64,000 nt of DNA, taken from positions 3,399,001-3,463,000 of the forward strand of contig NZ_CP133267.1 of the NCBI RefSeq assembly GCF_030915465.1. The letters run 5' to 3'. The stretch comes from Neobacillus sp. PS3-34. GTDB lineage: Bacteria > Bacillota > Bacilli > Bacillales > Cytobacillaceae. Shown in pieces: positions 8,121 through 17,948 of the stretch. A program made the position numbers and the translations under genes. Within the stretch, counting starts at the first letter, position 1. Every line of letters begins with the position of its first letter. The notes beneath the pieces are model-generated. The model ran no database searches and had not been told where the DNA came from. It saw only the letters and a list, made by a program, of their open reading frames with translations.

Positions 8121-9059
8121 ATGAAGGATCAAATATTAGACGCAATTAAGCAATACGACACCATCATAGTTCACCGCCATGTCAGACCAGACCCAGATGC
8201 ATATGGTTCGCAAGGCGGATTGGCGGAAATTATCAAAGAGTCTTTTCCCGAGAAAAAGGTTTATGGAGTTGGAAAGGAAGAACCATCTCTGCACTTTATG
8301 CGTAGGCTTGACCAGGTAGAGGATGAGATTTTTAAAGGCGCTTTAATCATTGTCTGCGACACAGCCAACGCTGAAAGAATTTGTGACAGCCGCTATGCTC
8401 TTGGAGATAAGCTGATAAAGATCGATCACCATCCGAATGAGGATCCATATGGGGATTTGTTATGGGTAGATACTACCGCAAGCTCCTGCAGCGAAATGAT
8501 TTATGAATTTTACCTTTCAGGAAAAGATAAAGGGTTAAAAATTTCCGATGAAGCAGCAAGGCTTCTGTATGCAGGAATTGTCGGAGATACAGGGAGATTT
8601 CTTTTTCCGAGTACAACAGAAAAGACTTTTTCGTATGCCGGTGAATTAATTCATTATAAATTCTCAAGGACAGAATTATACGACAGCATGTATGAATTGA
8701 AAGCAAACGTCGTGAAGTTAAATGGCTATGTTCTTCAAAATTTTAAGCTGCACTCAAATGGTGTTGCCTCAGTTGAATTAACGAAAGAACTGCTGAAAGA
8801 ATTTGATGTTCAACCGCCGGAAGCTTCTCTTTTGGTCGGTGTTTTAGGGAATGTAGCAGGAATTAAAGCGTGGGTATTCTTTATTGAGGAAGACGACCAA
8901 ATAAGAGTTCGCCTCCGCTCGAAAAGGCCCGTCATTAATGGTGTTGCAAGGAAATTCAATGGAGGTGGCCATCCATTGGCTTCTGGTGCTTCCATTTATT
9001 CCTGGAACGACAAAGAGGCCGTCTTGAAGGAACTCGATCAGGTTTGTGCGGAGTATTAA
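8121..9059 (+). CDS. nrnA: NrnA, oligoribonuclease / pAp phosphatase
   Basis: Bifunctional DHH/DHHA1 phosphoesterase (312 residues) that degrades nanoRNAs of two to five nucleotides and dephosphorylates 3'-phosphoadenosine 5'-phosphate. The DHH domain shows HRHVRPDPDAYGSQGG (about 14-29), CDTAN and KIDHHPNEDP, which carry the manganese ligands. The DHHA1 domain ends with the substrate-binding FNGGGHPLASGASI motif. The ATG follows AAGGAGAAATC. A shared terminator after a repeat element separates it from the convergent ytrIH pair. Confidence 0.96.
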   Translation: MKDQILDAIKQYDTIIVHRHVRPDPDAYGSQGGLAEIIKESFPEKKVYGVGKEEPSLHFMRRLDQVEDEIFKGALIIVCDTANAERICDSRYALGDKLIKIDHHPNEDPYGDLLWVDTTASSCSEMIYEFYLSGKDKGLKISDEAARLLYAGIVGDTGRFLFPSTTEKTFSYAGELIHYKFSRTELYDSMYELKANVVKLNGYVLQNFKLHSNGVASVELTKELLKEFDVQPPEASLLVGVLGNVAGIKAWVFFIEEDDQIRVRLRSKRPVINGVARKFNGGGHPLASGASIYSWNDKEAVLKELDQVCAEY

Positions 9060-9129
9060 AATATAATGTTGTTTTCTAAAAAATTGTTGTTTTGTAAATA
9101 GGTATTTAAAAGCAAATCGATGAAAAAGA

Positions 9130-9320
9130 AGTTGATTGGAGCGGAAGGTGCGAGCTCCTCGAAAATGCTCTCGCATTTCCTTCGTGCGGTGTTGATTCTA
9201 GGAAGCTGATTCAACGTCCTGCGGGAGCAGCGGGACAAGTGAGACCCCACAGGCGCGGTGCGCCGAGGAGGCACACCGCCCGCCCCGCGGAAAGCGAGCA
9301 TCCTGGAGTGGAAATCAACT
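9130..9320. repeat. MITE-like intergenic repeat with terminal inverted repeats
   Basis: A non-coding element bounded by AGTTGATT (9130-9137) and AATCAACT (9313-9320). The GC-rich body (CCTGCGGGAGCAGCGGGAC, CACACCGCCCGCCCCGCGG, GAAAGCGAGCATCCTGGAG) resembles a repeat found widely between Bacillaceae genes (recollection). The body is normally continuous after GTGCGAG, but here about 60 bp (9154-9218) interrupt it. That insert includes a further GTTGATT at 9191. It lies in the gap between convergent nrnA and ytrI. Confidence 0.75.
9154..9218. mobile_element. Small hairpin module inserted in the 9.1-kb repeat
   Basis: Bases 9154-9188, read on the minus strand, match 3635-3669 at 31 of 35 positions. 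The shared hairpin differs by a compensatory A-T to T-A change (stem AAATGC/GCATTT here, AAAAGC/GCTTTT there) and by a GAGA versus GATA loop. Its upstream AGCTTC block is also shared at similar spacing. The right boundary is approximate. Confidence 0.6.
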
Positions 9321-9362
9321 ACTCCTTAAATAGCAACAAAGTATACGAAAACAGCCAAATAT

Positions 9363-9396
9363 AAAAAGGCGGATAATGTCATTAGCCGCCTTTTGT
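9363..9396. terminator. Bidirectional terminator, nrnA and ytrI
   Basis: GGCGGATAATG pairs with CATTAGCCGCC, flanked by an A run on the left and a T run on the right, so it works for both converging units. Confidence 0.9.
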
Positions 9397-9406
9397 TTTG
9401 CTATAA

Positions 9407-9928
9407 TTACCCTCTGACTTCCAGGTGCATATGGATCTGAATCGATAACGTGGTGTAGATGACTATTTCCTTTACCTCAAGGCGAAAGCGTTTATCATTG
9501 ATTTTTACTATCCTGTTTTCAATTACTTTTTTTAAGAGATCCCTGCTTTTAAAAACGGTATCTAAATCCTTTGCTTTCACCATGGCGATATCCTCTTTTA
9601 TCGCATCTTCAACCTCAAAAACGCTAAAGGAATCTATTCCATATTTTTGCTTGTATTTCTCCCAATTTGTTATTTTAACGCTGATATCCTGTATTTTTAG
9701 TAGCTCGATATTTTTCTTGTTTAAAGCTTTGTACTCATCCTGCCAGATTTTAATATCCTGTGTAAGCTCCTTAATATCCTCTTCCTGCTTCTCCATTTTC
9801 TTTGTGCTTTCCTCCTGCACCACACCGAAAATATATAAAAAAATGGCCCAGCTGATGCATCCTCCCAGGACCATTCCCGCCAATAAACGCTGCCAGGCAG
9901 GTCTTCTGTATAATGGCGGTATTCTCAT
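9407..9928 (-). CDS. ytrI: YtrI sporulation membrane protein
   Basis: A 173-residue single-pass membrane protein needed for efficient sporulation in B. subtilis (family knowledge). After a short basic head (MRIPPLYRRPAWQR), one TM helix is seen at about residues 14-36. A Lys/Glu-rich coiled coil follows (about 40-80, KKMEKQEEDIKELTQDIKI), then a mixed C-terminal domain. Its ATG overlaps the stop of ytrH in ATGA, so the two are translationally coupled. The pair is expressed from a mother-cell promoter in B. subtilis; I did not identify one here. Confidence 0.9.
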   Translation of the reverse strand: MRIPPLYRRPAWQRLLAGMVLGGCISWAIFLYIFGVVQEESTKKMEKQEEDIKELTQDIKIWQDEYKALNKKNIELLKIQDISVKITNWEKYKQKYGIDSFSVFEVEDAIKEDIAMVKAKDLDTVFKSRDLLKKVIENRIVKINDKRFRLEVKEIVIYTTLSIQIHMHLEVRG

Positions 9929-10263
9929 GATGATATATGCTCCTGAGTAAGCCAGTTTATCAGCAATGCCCCTGTTTGTGCACCGCCTGTTGCAGACATA
10001 ATTAATAAGAACTGCTTGAATAGATCCTTTGTGTCTCCATCAAAAAGCCCTCTTTCGAAGCTGTAAAAAGTATCAAAAGTACCGCCAATCGCAGCAACAA
10101 TTGCCCAAATTCGAAGAGATGCAGACATTCGATAAATTGCAGTAAAGGGAGGCTGGCCGGTCAAAAAAGACGCAAGGCCGCCAATAAGCGAGCCGCCCAG
10201 AAGAACTCCCAATGCCATAAAGTAACTTTCAATAAAGGATGGAAAAAAACCTATTTCCCTCAT
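9925..10263 (-). CDS. ytrH: YtrH sporulation membrane protein
   Basis: A 112-residue membrane protein of the YtrH family, which acts in the mother cell during sporulation. Three hydrophobic segments can be seen (about 12-30, 50-68 and 83-103), with the family core SFIESYFMALGVLLGGSLIGG and IWAIVAAIGGTFDTFYSFERGL. I choose the ATG at 10263 (MREIGFFPSF) because it gives the family length. The in-frame ATG at 10290 has a nearer GGAGAGG and is possible. It is divergent from dnaE, and its stop overlaps the ytrI start. Confidence 0.85.
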   Translation of the reverse strand: MREIGFFPSFIESYFMALGVLLGGSLIGGLASFLTGQPPFTAIYRMSASLRIWAIVAAIGGTFDTFYSFERGLFDGDTKDLFKQFLLIMSATGGAQTGALLINWLTQEHISS

Positions 10264-10439
10264 TCTATCAACCGCCCTATCTAAAATCATTCCCTCTCCA
10301 TCATCATATGGACAGCCTCGATCGATTATGTTCTTTAACAATTACGAAATAATAATAAAAAATGAGAACATATTTTCTTTTTTTGCCATCCCGCACTATA
10401 ATAAAAAGTAAGAGAACAAGTTTCAGGGAGGTGAGCGAA

Positions 10440-13400
10440 GTGTCTTTTATTCACCTGCATGTGTATAGTGCATTCAGTTTGCTTACAAGCACAGCACGGA
10501 TTGAAGAATTAGTCCGAGGGGCAAAAGATAAAGGCTTTTCGGCGATTGCTTTAACAGACCGCAATGTAATGTATGGCACAATGTCTTTTTATAAAGAATG
10601 TTTAAAAAACAATGTCAAGCCGATATTAGGCCTGACAGTCGATGTTGCGAGCGAAAGGGAAGAAGCTGAAGCTTTTCCGCTTGTTTTACTTGCGAAGAAT
10701 AATGCCGGCTTCCAAAATCTTTTAAAAATAACGAGCGTTGTACAAACAAAATCTCTCTCAGGAATACCAGTGAAGTGGCTTAAGCATTATTCTGAAGGCC
10801 TTATTGCCATTACCCAGCCTGAACGGGGAAATTGAAAATGCCCTTTTGGAAGGGAATGAAGTGGCTGCAAGAGAAACTGCAAAGCTTTTCCTGCAAATAT
10901 TTGGCAGAGAAAACCTCTATTTTTCTATTCAAAACCACTCGATTGATAGGGAACAGGCTTTAAACCGCCAGCTTAATTCTCTTGGGAAGGAATTAGACAT
11001 AAAGCTGGCTGCGACGAACCAGGTTCATTATCTGGACAGAGAAGACGCATTTTCGCATGAATGCCTTCTTGCAATAAAAAATGGCGAAAAGCTCCAGGAT
11101 GATGATAGGACAAGACTTGAGAGTGACCAATATTACTTAAAAACCGGGGATGAAATGGTAGAGTATATATCGGAATACCCTGAATCCCTTGAGAATACTT
11201 TGCATATCGCCGAAAGGTGTAATGTGGTCCTTGAATTAAATAAACAGCATCTTCCCAAGTATCCAGTGGAAAGTGGTTCGACTGCCGATGAATACCTTGA
11301 AAGAATCTGCCTTGAGGGAATGAAGAAGCGATTCTCAAGTCCGAAAGAGGAATACTTCAATAGGCTTCAATATGAATTGGCTGTAATCAAACGGATGAAG
11401 TTCAGCGATTATTTTCTAATTGTCTGGGATTTTATGAAGTATGCCAGGGACCATCAAATTTTGACAGGCCTGGACGGGGTTCGGCCGCAGGTTCACTTGT
11501 CGCATATGTACTTCAGATCACCGATGTGGACCCGATTGAACACCAGCTCCTCTTTGAGCGCTTCCTGAATCCAGAACGAATATCCATGCCAGATATTGAT
11601 ATTGATTTTCCTGATCACCGGCGCGATGAAGTAATTGAATATGTTGCGAAAAAATATGGGGAACTTCATGTAGCCCAGATTGTAACATTCGGAACATTAG
11701 CCACTAAGGCAGCATTGCGGGATGTCGGCAGAGCTTTTGGCTTGAATCCAAAGGAACTGGATCAATTATCCAAGCTCGTTCCTTCCCGGCTTGGCGTCAA
11801 TCTTTTAAACGCTTATAAAGAGTCGGAGCCACTAAGGAAATTTATTAGCCAAAGCGAGTTAAACAAAAGGCTTTTTGAGACAGCTGTAAAGCTTGAAGGT
11901 TTGCCGAGGCATACGTCTACCCATGCTGCGGGTGTGGTAATCAGTGAAGTTCCGCTCGTACAGATGGTGCCAATTCAGCTGGGCCATAATAATGTTTACC
12001 TAACCCAATATTCGATGGAGCATCTTGATGATGTCGGTTTGTTAAAAATGGATTTTCTTGGATTAAGGAACTTATCTTTAATCGAGACCATTTTAGAGTC
12101 TATTCAGCGGAAGACAGGAAAAAAAATCGATATCCGATCCATTCCATTAAATGACCCTCAAACGTATGAGTTGTTAGCGAGGGGAGAAACAACCGGCATT
12201 TTTCAGCTTGAATCTGAAGGAATGAGGAAGGTTTTGATGCGGCTTGTCCCTTCAGGATTTGAAGATATCGTGGCCGTGAATGCTCTTTATCGCCCAGGGC
12301 CAATGGAAAACATACCTCTCTTCATTGACCGGAAACATGGACGGGAGAAGGTCTTTTATCCTCATCCGGATTTGGAGCCTATTTTAGCCAATACATATGG
12401 GGTAATTGTTTACCAGGAACAGATTATGCAAATTGCTGCGAAAATGGCTGGTTTCTCCCTTGGGGAAGCTGATCTATTAAGGCGGGCAGTAAGTAAAAAG
12501 CAAAAAGAAGTCCTTGACAGGGAAAGGGAACATTTTGTAAAAGGTGCAATGGGTAAGGGGTATGACAAACCGTTAGCGAATGAAATTTATGATTTGATTG
12601 TTAAATTCGCTAATTACGGGTTTAACCGCAGCCATGCAGTGGCTTACAGCGTTATCGCTTACCAGCTGGCTTATTTGAAAACACATTATCCGGTTTATTT
12701 TATGGCGGGCCTCTTACTTCTGCCATCGGAAATGAAACAAAAATCGCACAGTATGTAATTGAATCAAAGCAGATGGAAATAAATATTCTCCCTCCTTCAA
12801 TTAATTTCAGCGGTTTTTCCTTTCTGGCTGATAAGGAATCTGTCCGTTATAGCCTGGCAGCCATTAAAGGGGTCGGAGCCTCAGTCCTGAAAGAAATTTT
12901 TCAGGAAAGAAAAAGAAGAAATACGATGATTTATTTGATTTTTGCCTGAGGGTTTCGTCAAAGACAGTGAACAGGAAAACGCTGGAGGCGCTGGTTCATT
13001 CGGGAAGTTTTGACGAATTTGGTGAGGACCGTGCAATATTGCTGGCAAGTCTTGATGTAGCCATTGAACATGCTCAGCTGGTAAAACCCGCGGACAGCGG
13101 CAAATTCGATTTGTTTGCTGAAGAGGCTATGATGCTAAAGCCTAAATATGTTGAAGTTGACCCTATCATGCTCGTGGATAAGCTGTATTTTGAAAAAGAA
13201 GTTCTCGGCTTTTATTTATCGGATCATCCGGTTTCGATATACGAAACCGAGCTTAAGAATAGAGGCTTGATGTCCCTGTACGATTTTGAAAAAAATACAA
13301 AAAGGGCTGCTGCTGGTGTATATATAACAGCTGCAAAAAAAATCCGGACAAAAAAAGGCGACTCCATGGCCTTCTTTACAATCAGCGATTCAAGTGGCGA

Positions 13401-13800
13401 AATGGAAGCTGTTGCGTTTCCCGACGTCTATCGAAAATTTTCGGCTGTTCTCGGGCAAGGAATGCTTGCTGTCATCGAAGGAAAGACGGAGGAACGGGAA
13501 GGGAAAAAGCAGTTCATTATTCAGCGTGCTGAAGATTTGGAGAAATGGCTGGAAATGAATGCATCGAGCCATGCAGTATTATATTTGAAAATTAACAAAG
13601 ACAGAGAAGAGACGGCCGTCCTTCAGGAACTTAATCAAATATTAAGGAAAAATAAAGGTAACACTGGTGTTGTCCTGCACTATGAAAGAACGAAAGCATC
13701 GGTCCGGCTGCCGAAGGAAAGCCAGGTTGCACCTAACCCGGAATTCCTTCAAGAATTGAAAGATTTTTTAGGTGAAAAGAATGTTATCTTGAAAGATTAA
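10440..13800 (+). CDS. dnaE: DNA polymerase III alpha subunit DnaE (four frameshifts)
   Basis: Error-prone-type replicative polymerase that extends RNA primers on the lagging strand before PolC takes over. The gene spans about 1,120 codons. GTG 10440 follows GGGAGGTG. The N-terminal PHP domain starts SFIHLHVYSAFSLL, the catalytic palm shows MPDIDIDFPD (about 11585), and the C-terminus has an OB fold. Four one-base breaks occur. At GGGG 10825-10828 either one G extra or two missing fits. At 11467-11470 GGCC should be GGCCC, restoring ILTGPGRGSAAGS. Near 12716 TTAACTT probably became TTACTT, restoring GLLTSAIGN. At 12910-12914 an A is missing. Each repair restores conserved sequence without gaps, so I infer sequence error in an essential gene. 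Confidence 0.96.
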
Positions 13801-13803
13801 TTC

Positions 13804-13831
13804 TTTACAACTTTTAAAGATATGTTATATT
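13804..13831 (+). promoter_or_regulatory. Promoter of ytsJ
   Basis: TTTACA (13804-13809) and TATATT (13826-13831) are 16 bp apart. Transcription would begin near 13838, just before the palindromic operator at 13847. Confidence 0.55.
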
Positions 13832-13846
13832 GATTAGTAGACAATC

Positions 13847-13859
13847 GTGGTCTGACCAC
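13847..13859. promoter_or_regulatory. GntR/FadR-type operator GTGGTCTGACCAC upstream of ytsJ
   Basis: A perfect 13-bp palindrome, identical to the core of the site at 15954-15970 before accD. It resembles the TGGTNNGACCA-type operators of FadR-subfamily GntR proteins. It sits just downstream of the predicted ytsJ start point, a position suited to repression. Confidence 0.65.
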
Positions 13860-13926
13860 TACCTTTTTTGTGTGGAAAAAATGAAGGAATTAAGTACCTT
13901 TTTGAATATAAAGGAGTGACCTTGCC

Positions 13927-15164
13927 TTGACATTGCGTGAAGAAGCATTGCATATGCATCGTATAAATAAAGGTAAATTGGAATCAAAATCAAAAGTTCA
14001 AGTCCGGAATGCTAAAGATTTAAGCCTTGCTTATTCGCCTGGCGTTGCTGAGCCATGTAAAGAAATATATGAAAAGCCTGAAACCGTTTATGATTACACA
14101 ATGAAAGGCAATATGGTAGCAATTGTATCAGATGGTACAGCGGTCTTAGGACTTGGAAACATAGGACCTGAAGCTGCCCTGCCTGTCATGGAAGGAAAAG
14201 CAGTTCTGTTTAAAAGCTTTGCGGGAGTCGATGCGTTCCCCATCTGCTTGAACACTACCGATGTTGAAAAAATTATTGAAACGGTTAAATTGCTAGAGCC
14301 TACCTTTGGTGGGGTAAATCTGGAAGATATTGCAGCACCAAACTGCTTTGTAATTGAAGAAAGACTGAAAAAGGAAACAAATATCCCTATTTTCCATGAT
14401 GACCAGCATGGAACGGCAATAGTTACTGTGGCCATCAGTAAATGCTTTGAAAATTGTCGGCAAGAAGATGACCGAAATAAAGGTTGTCGCAAATGGTGCC
14501 GGTGCAGCAGGAATTGCCATTATTAAGCTGCTTTATAGCTACGGGGTAAGAGATATTATCATGTGCGATACAAAGGGAGCCATCTACGAAGGACGTCCTC
14601 AAGGAATGAATGCTGTTAAGGATGAGGTCGCTAAGTTTACCAATAGAGATAATATCCATGGCAATCTTGAGGATGTAATTAAAGAAGCAGATGTTTTCAT
14701 TGGAGTATCTGTTGCTGGAGCATTAACGAAAGAAATGGTTCAAACAATGAATTCGGATGCCATTATTTTCGCTATGGCCAGATCCTGATCCTGAGATTAT
14801 GCCTCAGGATGCTAAAGAAGCAGGCGCGAAAGTAGTCGGAACAGGCCGTTCCGATTTTCCAAATCAGGTGAATAATGTCCTTGCGTTCCCTGGAATCTTC
14901 CGCGGAGCGCTCGATGTCCGCGCAACGCATATTAACGAAAAAATGAAGGTTGCAGCAGTCGAAGCAATTGCCAGTTTAATTCGTGAAGATGAGCTGAATG
15001 AGGATTATGTCATACCAGGTCCGTTTGATCCAAGAGTAGCTCCTGCAGTGGCCGCTGCTGTAGCTAAAGCTGCTATGGAAACGGGTGTAGCGCGTCTGAA
15101 GGTTGACCCGGAAGATGTGAAAGAAAAAACGATGAGGCTTGCCATTATCGGTAAAAGTGAGTGA
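13927..15164 (+). CDS. ytsJ: NADP-dependent malic enzyme YtsJ (two frameshifts)
   Basis: Oxidatively decarboxylates malate to pyruvate, making NADPH; YtsJ is the main malic enzyme for growth on malate in B. subtilis. The length of about 411 codons fits. TTG 13927 follows AAGGAG by ten bases and starts the family sequence [10 protein letters not shown]. Seen are [14 protein letters not shown], the catalytic region [20 protein letters not shown], the metal-binding FHDDQHGTA, and the NADP loop [17 protein letters not shown]. Near 14430-14437 the sequence GGCCATCA replaces what should be an AGGCCT-like stretch coding VAGLVNALK, two bases short. At 14781 an extra G follows GGCCA, where removal restores MANPDPEIM. 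Both lie at GGCC. The GntR gene follows, and an operator precedes. Confidence 0.95.
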
Positions 15165-15177
15165 TCAAGCCAGCGTG

Positions 15178-15812
15178 ATGGATAACAGGCAGAGTTCAAA
15201 GGTTTATATTGAGATTGTGAAGCATTTGCGAGAAATGATTACAGCCAACAGCTTAAAATCCGGGGATAAAATTCCATCCGAACGCGAGCTTTCCGAGCGC
15301 CTGAATGTCGGGCGCTCCTCGGTTCGTGAGGCCTTAAGGGCACTCGAATTATTGGCCTCATTGAAACAAGGCGCGGGGAAGGAACATTTGTCCGTGATTT
15401 TCGTGGGAATCATCTTGTCCAGCTTCTTAGCACCTTTATCCTGGAGGATGAAAAGGCAAAAAGGGACGTCATCGAAACAAAATATTATATTGAAATGGAC
15501 TGTCTCCGCCTGGCCCTTGAAAGAATAGATGAAGACAGCCTGAATAATATAAGGGTTAAGGTTACAAGGACCTCTGTTGTTAGCGATGACGATTTTTTTT
15601 ACCACATCATTGAATTGGCTGACAATCATTTATTTTTACGAATTTGGATTATTTTAAAAGACTACTACCATTCTCTTAAGTTTAATGAGCCGGTTTCTTC
15701 GCGACAGGATTATCTTGATCTGCTTGACGCTTTAGACCAGAAGGATGAAGTGGAAACTCGGGAGGCTTATCGAAAATTAAGAAAATTGTCGATTTCTAAC
15801 GACAAAATCTAA
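15178..15812 (+). CDS. FadR-subfamily GntR transcription regulator (one frameshift)
   Basis: About 211 residues: an N-terminal GntR winged helix (SSKVYIEIVKHLREMI, KSGDKIPSERELSERL, VGRSSVREALRALELL) and a C-terminal all-helical FCD-type ligand domain, reading EMDCLRLALERIDED and later HIIELADNHLFLRIW. At GGCC 15354-15357 one G is missing (GGGCC); repair gives ELLGLIETRRGEGTFVRDF, the family wing. The start is uncertain: ATG 15178 lacks a good ribosome binding site and GTG 15157 overlaps the ytsJ stop, which suggests translational coupling. The gene sits between ytsJ and accDA, both preceded by the same palindrome, so it probably controls NADPH and malonyl-CoA supply. The effector is unknown; acyl-CoA or an organic acid is plausible. 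Confidence 0.85.
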
Positions 15813-15953
15813 CAGTTTTTTAAGCTTTCATACATTATAGTGAAGAGAAAACTTGGCAATAGCCAAAGTTTGCAGCTATGCTGGAATCTAAATTCTGTTT
15901 CAACTAAAATAGACAAGCCTACTCTTTTCGGACAGGTAGGTCCTTTTAATCTT

Positions 15954-15970
15954 AAGTGGTCTGACCACTT
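15954..15970. promoter_or_regulatory. GntR/FadR-type operator upstream of accDA
   Basis: AAGTGGTCTGACCACTT is a perfect 17-bp palindrome 105 bases before the accD start and contains the same 13-bp core as 13847-13859. The remaining gap (15813-16074) shows a weak TTTAAT -10-like element at about 15945, but no clear -35. Confidence 0.7.
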
Positions 15971-16074
15971 GGGGTGGGGAAAATCCCGCTTTATTTTTCA
16001 AATGGGACAGGGATGGATGGAGAAATTTTTAGCCAGGAATGCCTTGGCTTTTTACGAATGAGGGAGGTTTTACT

Positions 16075-16944
16075 TTGCTTAAAGAACTCTTTACAAAAAA
16101 TAAAAAGAAAAAGTATGCAACGATTCCTTCGGAAACAGCCAAGCAGGATGTACCGGAAGGAATTATGACCAAATGTCCCGATTGCAAAAAAATTATGTAT
16201 ACGAAAGAATTAACTAAAAATCTAAAGGTGTGTCTGCACTGCGGCTACCATCATCAAATGAACTCTTCAGAGCGTTTGGTAAGCTTTTTGGATGAAAATA
16301 GCTTTAGCGGCATTAATGCAGATATGGTTTCTGAAAATCCGCTTCAATTTCCTGATTATCTGGAGAAATTGGAGAAGGACAGACAGAAAACGGGATTAAA
16401 TGAAGCTGTAGTAACAGGTATAGGCAATGTAAATGGTAATCCTGTAGTTGTGGCAATCATGGATGCTACCTTTAGAATGGGAAGTATGGGTTCGGTCGTA
16501 GGGGAAAAGATCACACTTGCCATCGAAAAGGCAGATGAGCTTTCTGTCCCGTTTATTATTTTTACAGCATCTGGCGGAGCAAGAATGCAAGAAGGCGTTC
16601 TCAGCCTCATGCAAATGGCAAAAACCAGTGTCGCATTGAAAAGGTTCAGCGACCATGGTGGTTTGATTATTTCCATCATGACACATCCTACTACAGGTGG
16701 AGTTTCGGCAAGTTTTGCTTCGCTGGGAGATTTTAATTTTGCTGAGCCTGGTGCATTAATCGGCTTTGCAGGCAGAAGGATCATAGAGCAAACGATTCGT
16801 GAAGAGCTGCCGGAGGATTTTCAGACCTCGGAATTCCTCTTAAAGCATGGACAATTGGATGCTGTCATTTCAAGGCTTGAACTGAAGGATAAAATCGGAA
16901 CTATTCTTGCAATACATCAACCAGGTGGTGAACTTAATTGGTAG
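16075..16944 (+). CDS. accD: Acetyl-CoA carboxylase carboxyltransferase beta subunit
   Basis: Beta subunit of the carboxyltransferase half of acetyl-CoA carboxylase, which makes malonyl-CoA for fatty acid synthesis. The 289 residues match the Bacillus length. The N-terminal zinc ribbon has four Cys in CPDCKKIM and CLHCGYHH (about 34-57). The crotonase-like core shows [20 protein letters not shown] and [17 protein letters not shown] with its oxyanion-hole glycines. TTG 16075 follows GGGAGG by seven bases and gives the family start [13 protein letters not shown]. It overlaps accA by seven bases, so expression is coupled. A GntR-type operator lies upstream. Confidence 0.97.
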   Translation: MLKELFTKNKKKKYATIPSETAKQDVPEGIMTKCPDCKKIMYTKELTKNLKVCLHCGYHHQMNSSERLVSFLDENSFSGINADMVSENPLQFPDYLEKLEKDRQKTGLNEAVVTGIGNVNGNPVVVAIMDATFRMGSMGSVVGEKITLAIEKADELSVPFIIFTASGGARMQEGVLSLMQMAKTSVALKRFSDHGGLIISIMTHPTTGGVSASFASLGDFNFAEPGALIGFAGRRIIEQTIREELPEDFQTSEFLLKHGQLDAVISRLELKDKIGTILAIHQPGGELNW

Positions 16945-17914
16945 GAGAATTAGAATTTGAACGCCCAATTGTGGAATTGAGGAAAAAAATTGCAGAACTG
17001 AAAGAGTTCACAAAAACGGCTGATGTCGATTTCTCTACAGAAATTGATAAATTGGAAGTCCGCTTAGAAAAGCTGGAAAAGGATATTTATGATAACTTAA
17101 AACCTTGGGATCGTGTGCAAATTGCCCGCCATCCAAACAGGCCAACTACTCTTGATTATATTTCCCTGCTATTTGAAGATTTCTTTGAATGCCATGGTGA
17201 TAGAGCCTACGGAGATGATGAAGCAATTGTAGGTGGAATCGCAAGGTTTCATGGACTGCCTGTAACCGTAATCGGCCATCAAAGGGGTAAAGACACGAAG
17301 GATAATATCCGCAGGAATTTTGGAATGCCACATCCGGAGGGCTACCGAAAAGCCTTAAGGCTCATGAAGCAGGCGGAAAAATTCAAACGGCCTATTATTT
17401 GTTTTATCGATACAAAAGGGGCATATCCTGGTAAGGCAGCGGAAGAACGTGGACAGAGTGAAGCGATTGCCCGTAATCTATTTGAAATGGCCTGCTGAAG
17501 GTTCCTGTGATTACGATTGTAATCGGGGAAGGTGGAAGTGGTGGTGCCTTGGCACTCGGAGTGGGCAACTATATTCATATGCTTGAGAACTCTACCTATT
17601 CTGTTATTTCACCTGAAGGAGCTGCAGCGATTTTATGGAAGGATGCTTCCTTAGCAAAGCGTGCTGCCGAAACAATGAAAATCACTGCACCAGACCTTAA
17701 ACAGCTTGGAATTATCGATGAAATTATTCCGGAAGTAAAAGGCGGAGCACAAAAGGATGTTAAGGCACAAGCGTCCGAAATGGGAAAAACATTAAAACAT
17801 TCACTCCGAAATCTTCTTTCCCTAACCGAAGAAGAATTAGTGGCTAATCGTTATGAGAAATACAGAACAATTGGAAAATATTCGTTTTCAAACGAATATA
17901 TAGGGGTAAATTAA
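16938..17914 (+). CDS. accA: Acetyl-CoA carboxylase carboxyltransferase alpha subunit (one frameshift)
   Basis: Partner of AccD; binds carboxybiotin and transfers CO2 to acetyl-CoA. About 325 codons. TTG 16938 lies within the end of accD (AATTGGTAG), with AGGTGG upstream. Visible are the N-terminal helical part ([20 protein letters not shown]), [45 protein letters not shown] and [13 protein letters not shown] with the oxyanion-hole glycines. The frame breaks at GGCC 17489-17492: ATGGCCTGCTGAAG should probably read ATGGCAGGCCTGAAG (MAGLK), as in relatives, or ATGGGCCTGCTGAAG. Both parts are otherwise complete and well conserved, and the enzyme is essential, so I infer a sequence error. Confidence 0.96.
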
Positions 17915-17948
17915 AAACGTGCTCAACATGAGAGCACGTTTATTTTTT
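17914..17948 (+). terminator. Terminator of accDA
   Basis: AACGTGCTC pairs with GAGAGCACGTT around AACAT and is followed by TATTTTTT. The rest of the 315-base gap before pfkA is AT-rich; a TATAAT at 18117-18122 may be a -10 box, but no good -35 was seen. Confidence 0.88.

Noticed and set aside
9056..9301. Minus-strand frame of 81 codons over the 9.1-kb repeat
   Set aside because: It covers a non-coding repeat, has no ribosome binding site and an improbable composition.
10440..13800. Reading dnaE, pheS, thrS and similar genes as pseudogenes or as programmed frameshift genes
   Set aside because: Too many essential genes are affected at once, each by a one-base change that restores conserved sequence. 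No shared slippery heptamer plus structure is present; the common factor is GGCC.
13847..13859. CcpA or FapR operator before ytsJ
   Set aside because: The palindrome GTGGTCTGACCAC does not fit cre (WTGNNARCGNWWWCAW) or the FapR-type TTAGTACCTG...ACTAA consensus. A FadR-subfamily GntR site fits better.
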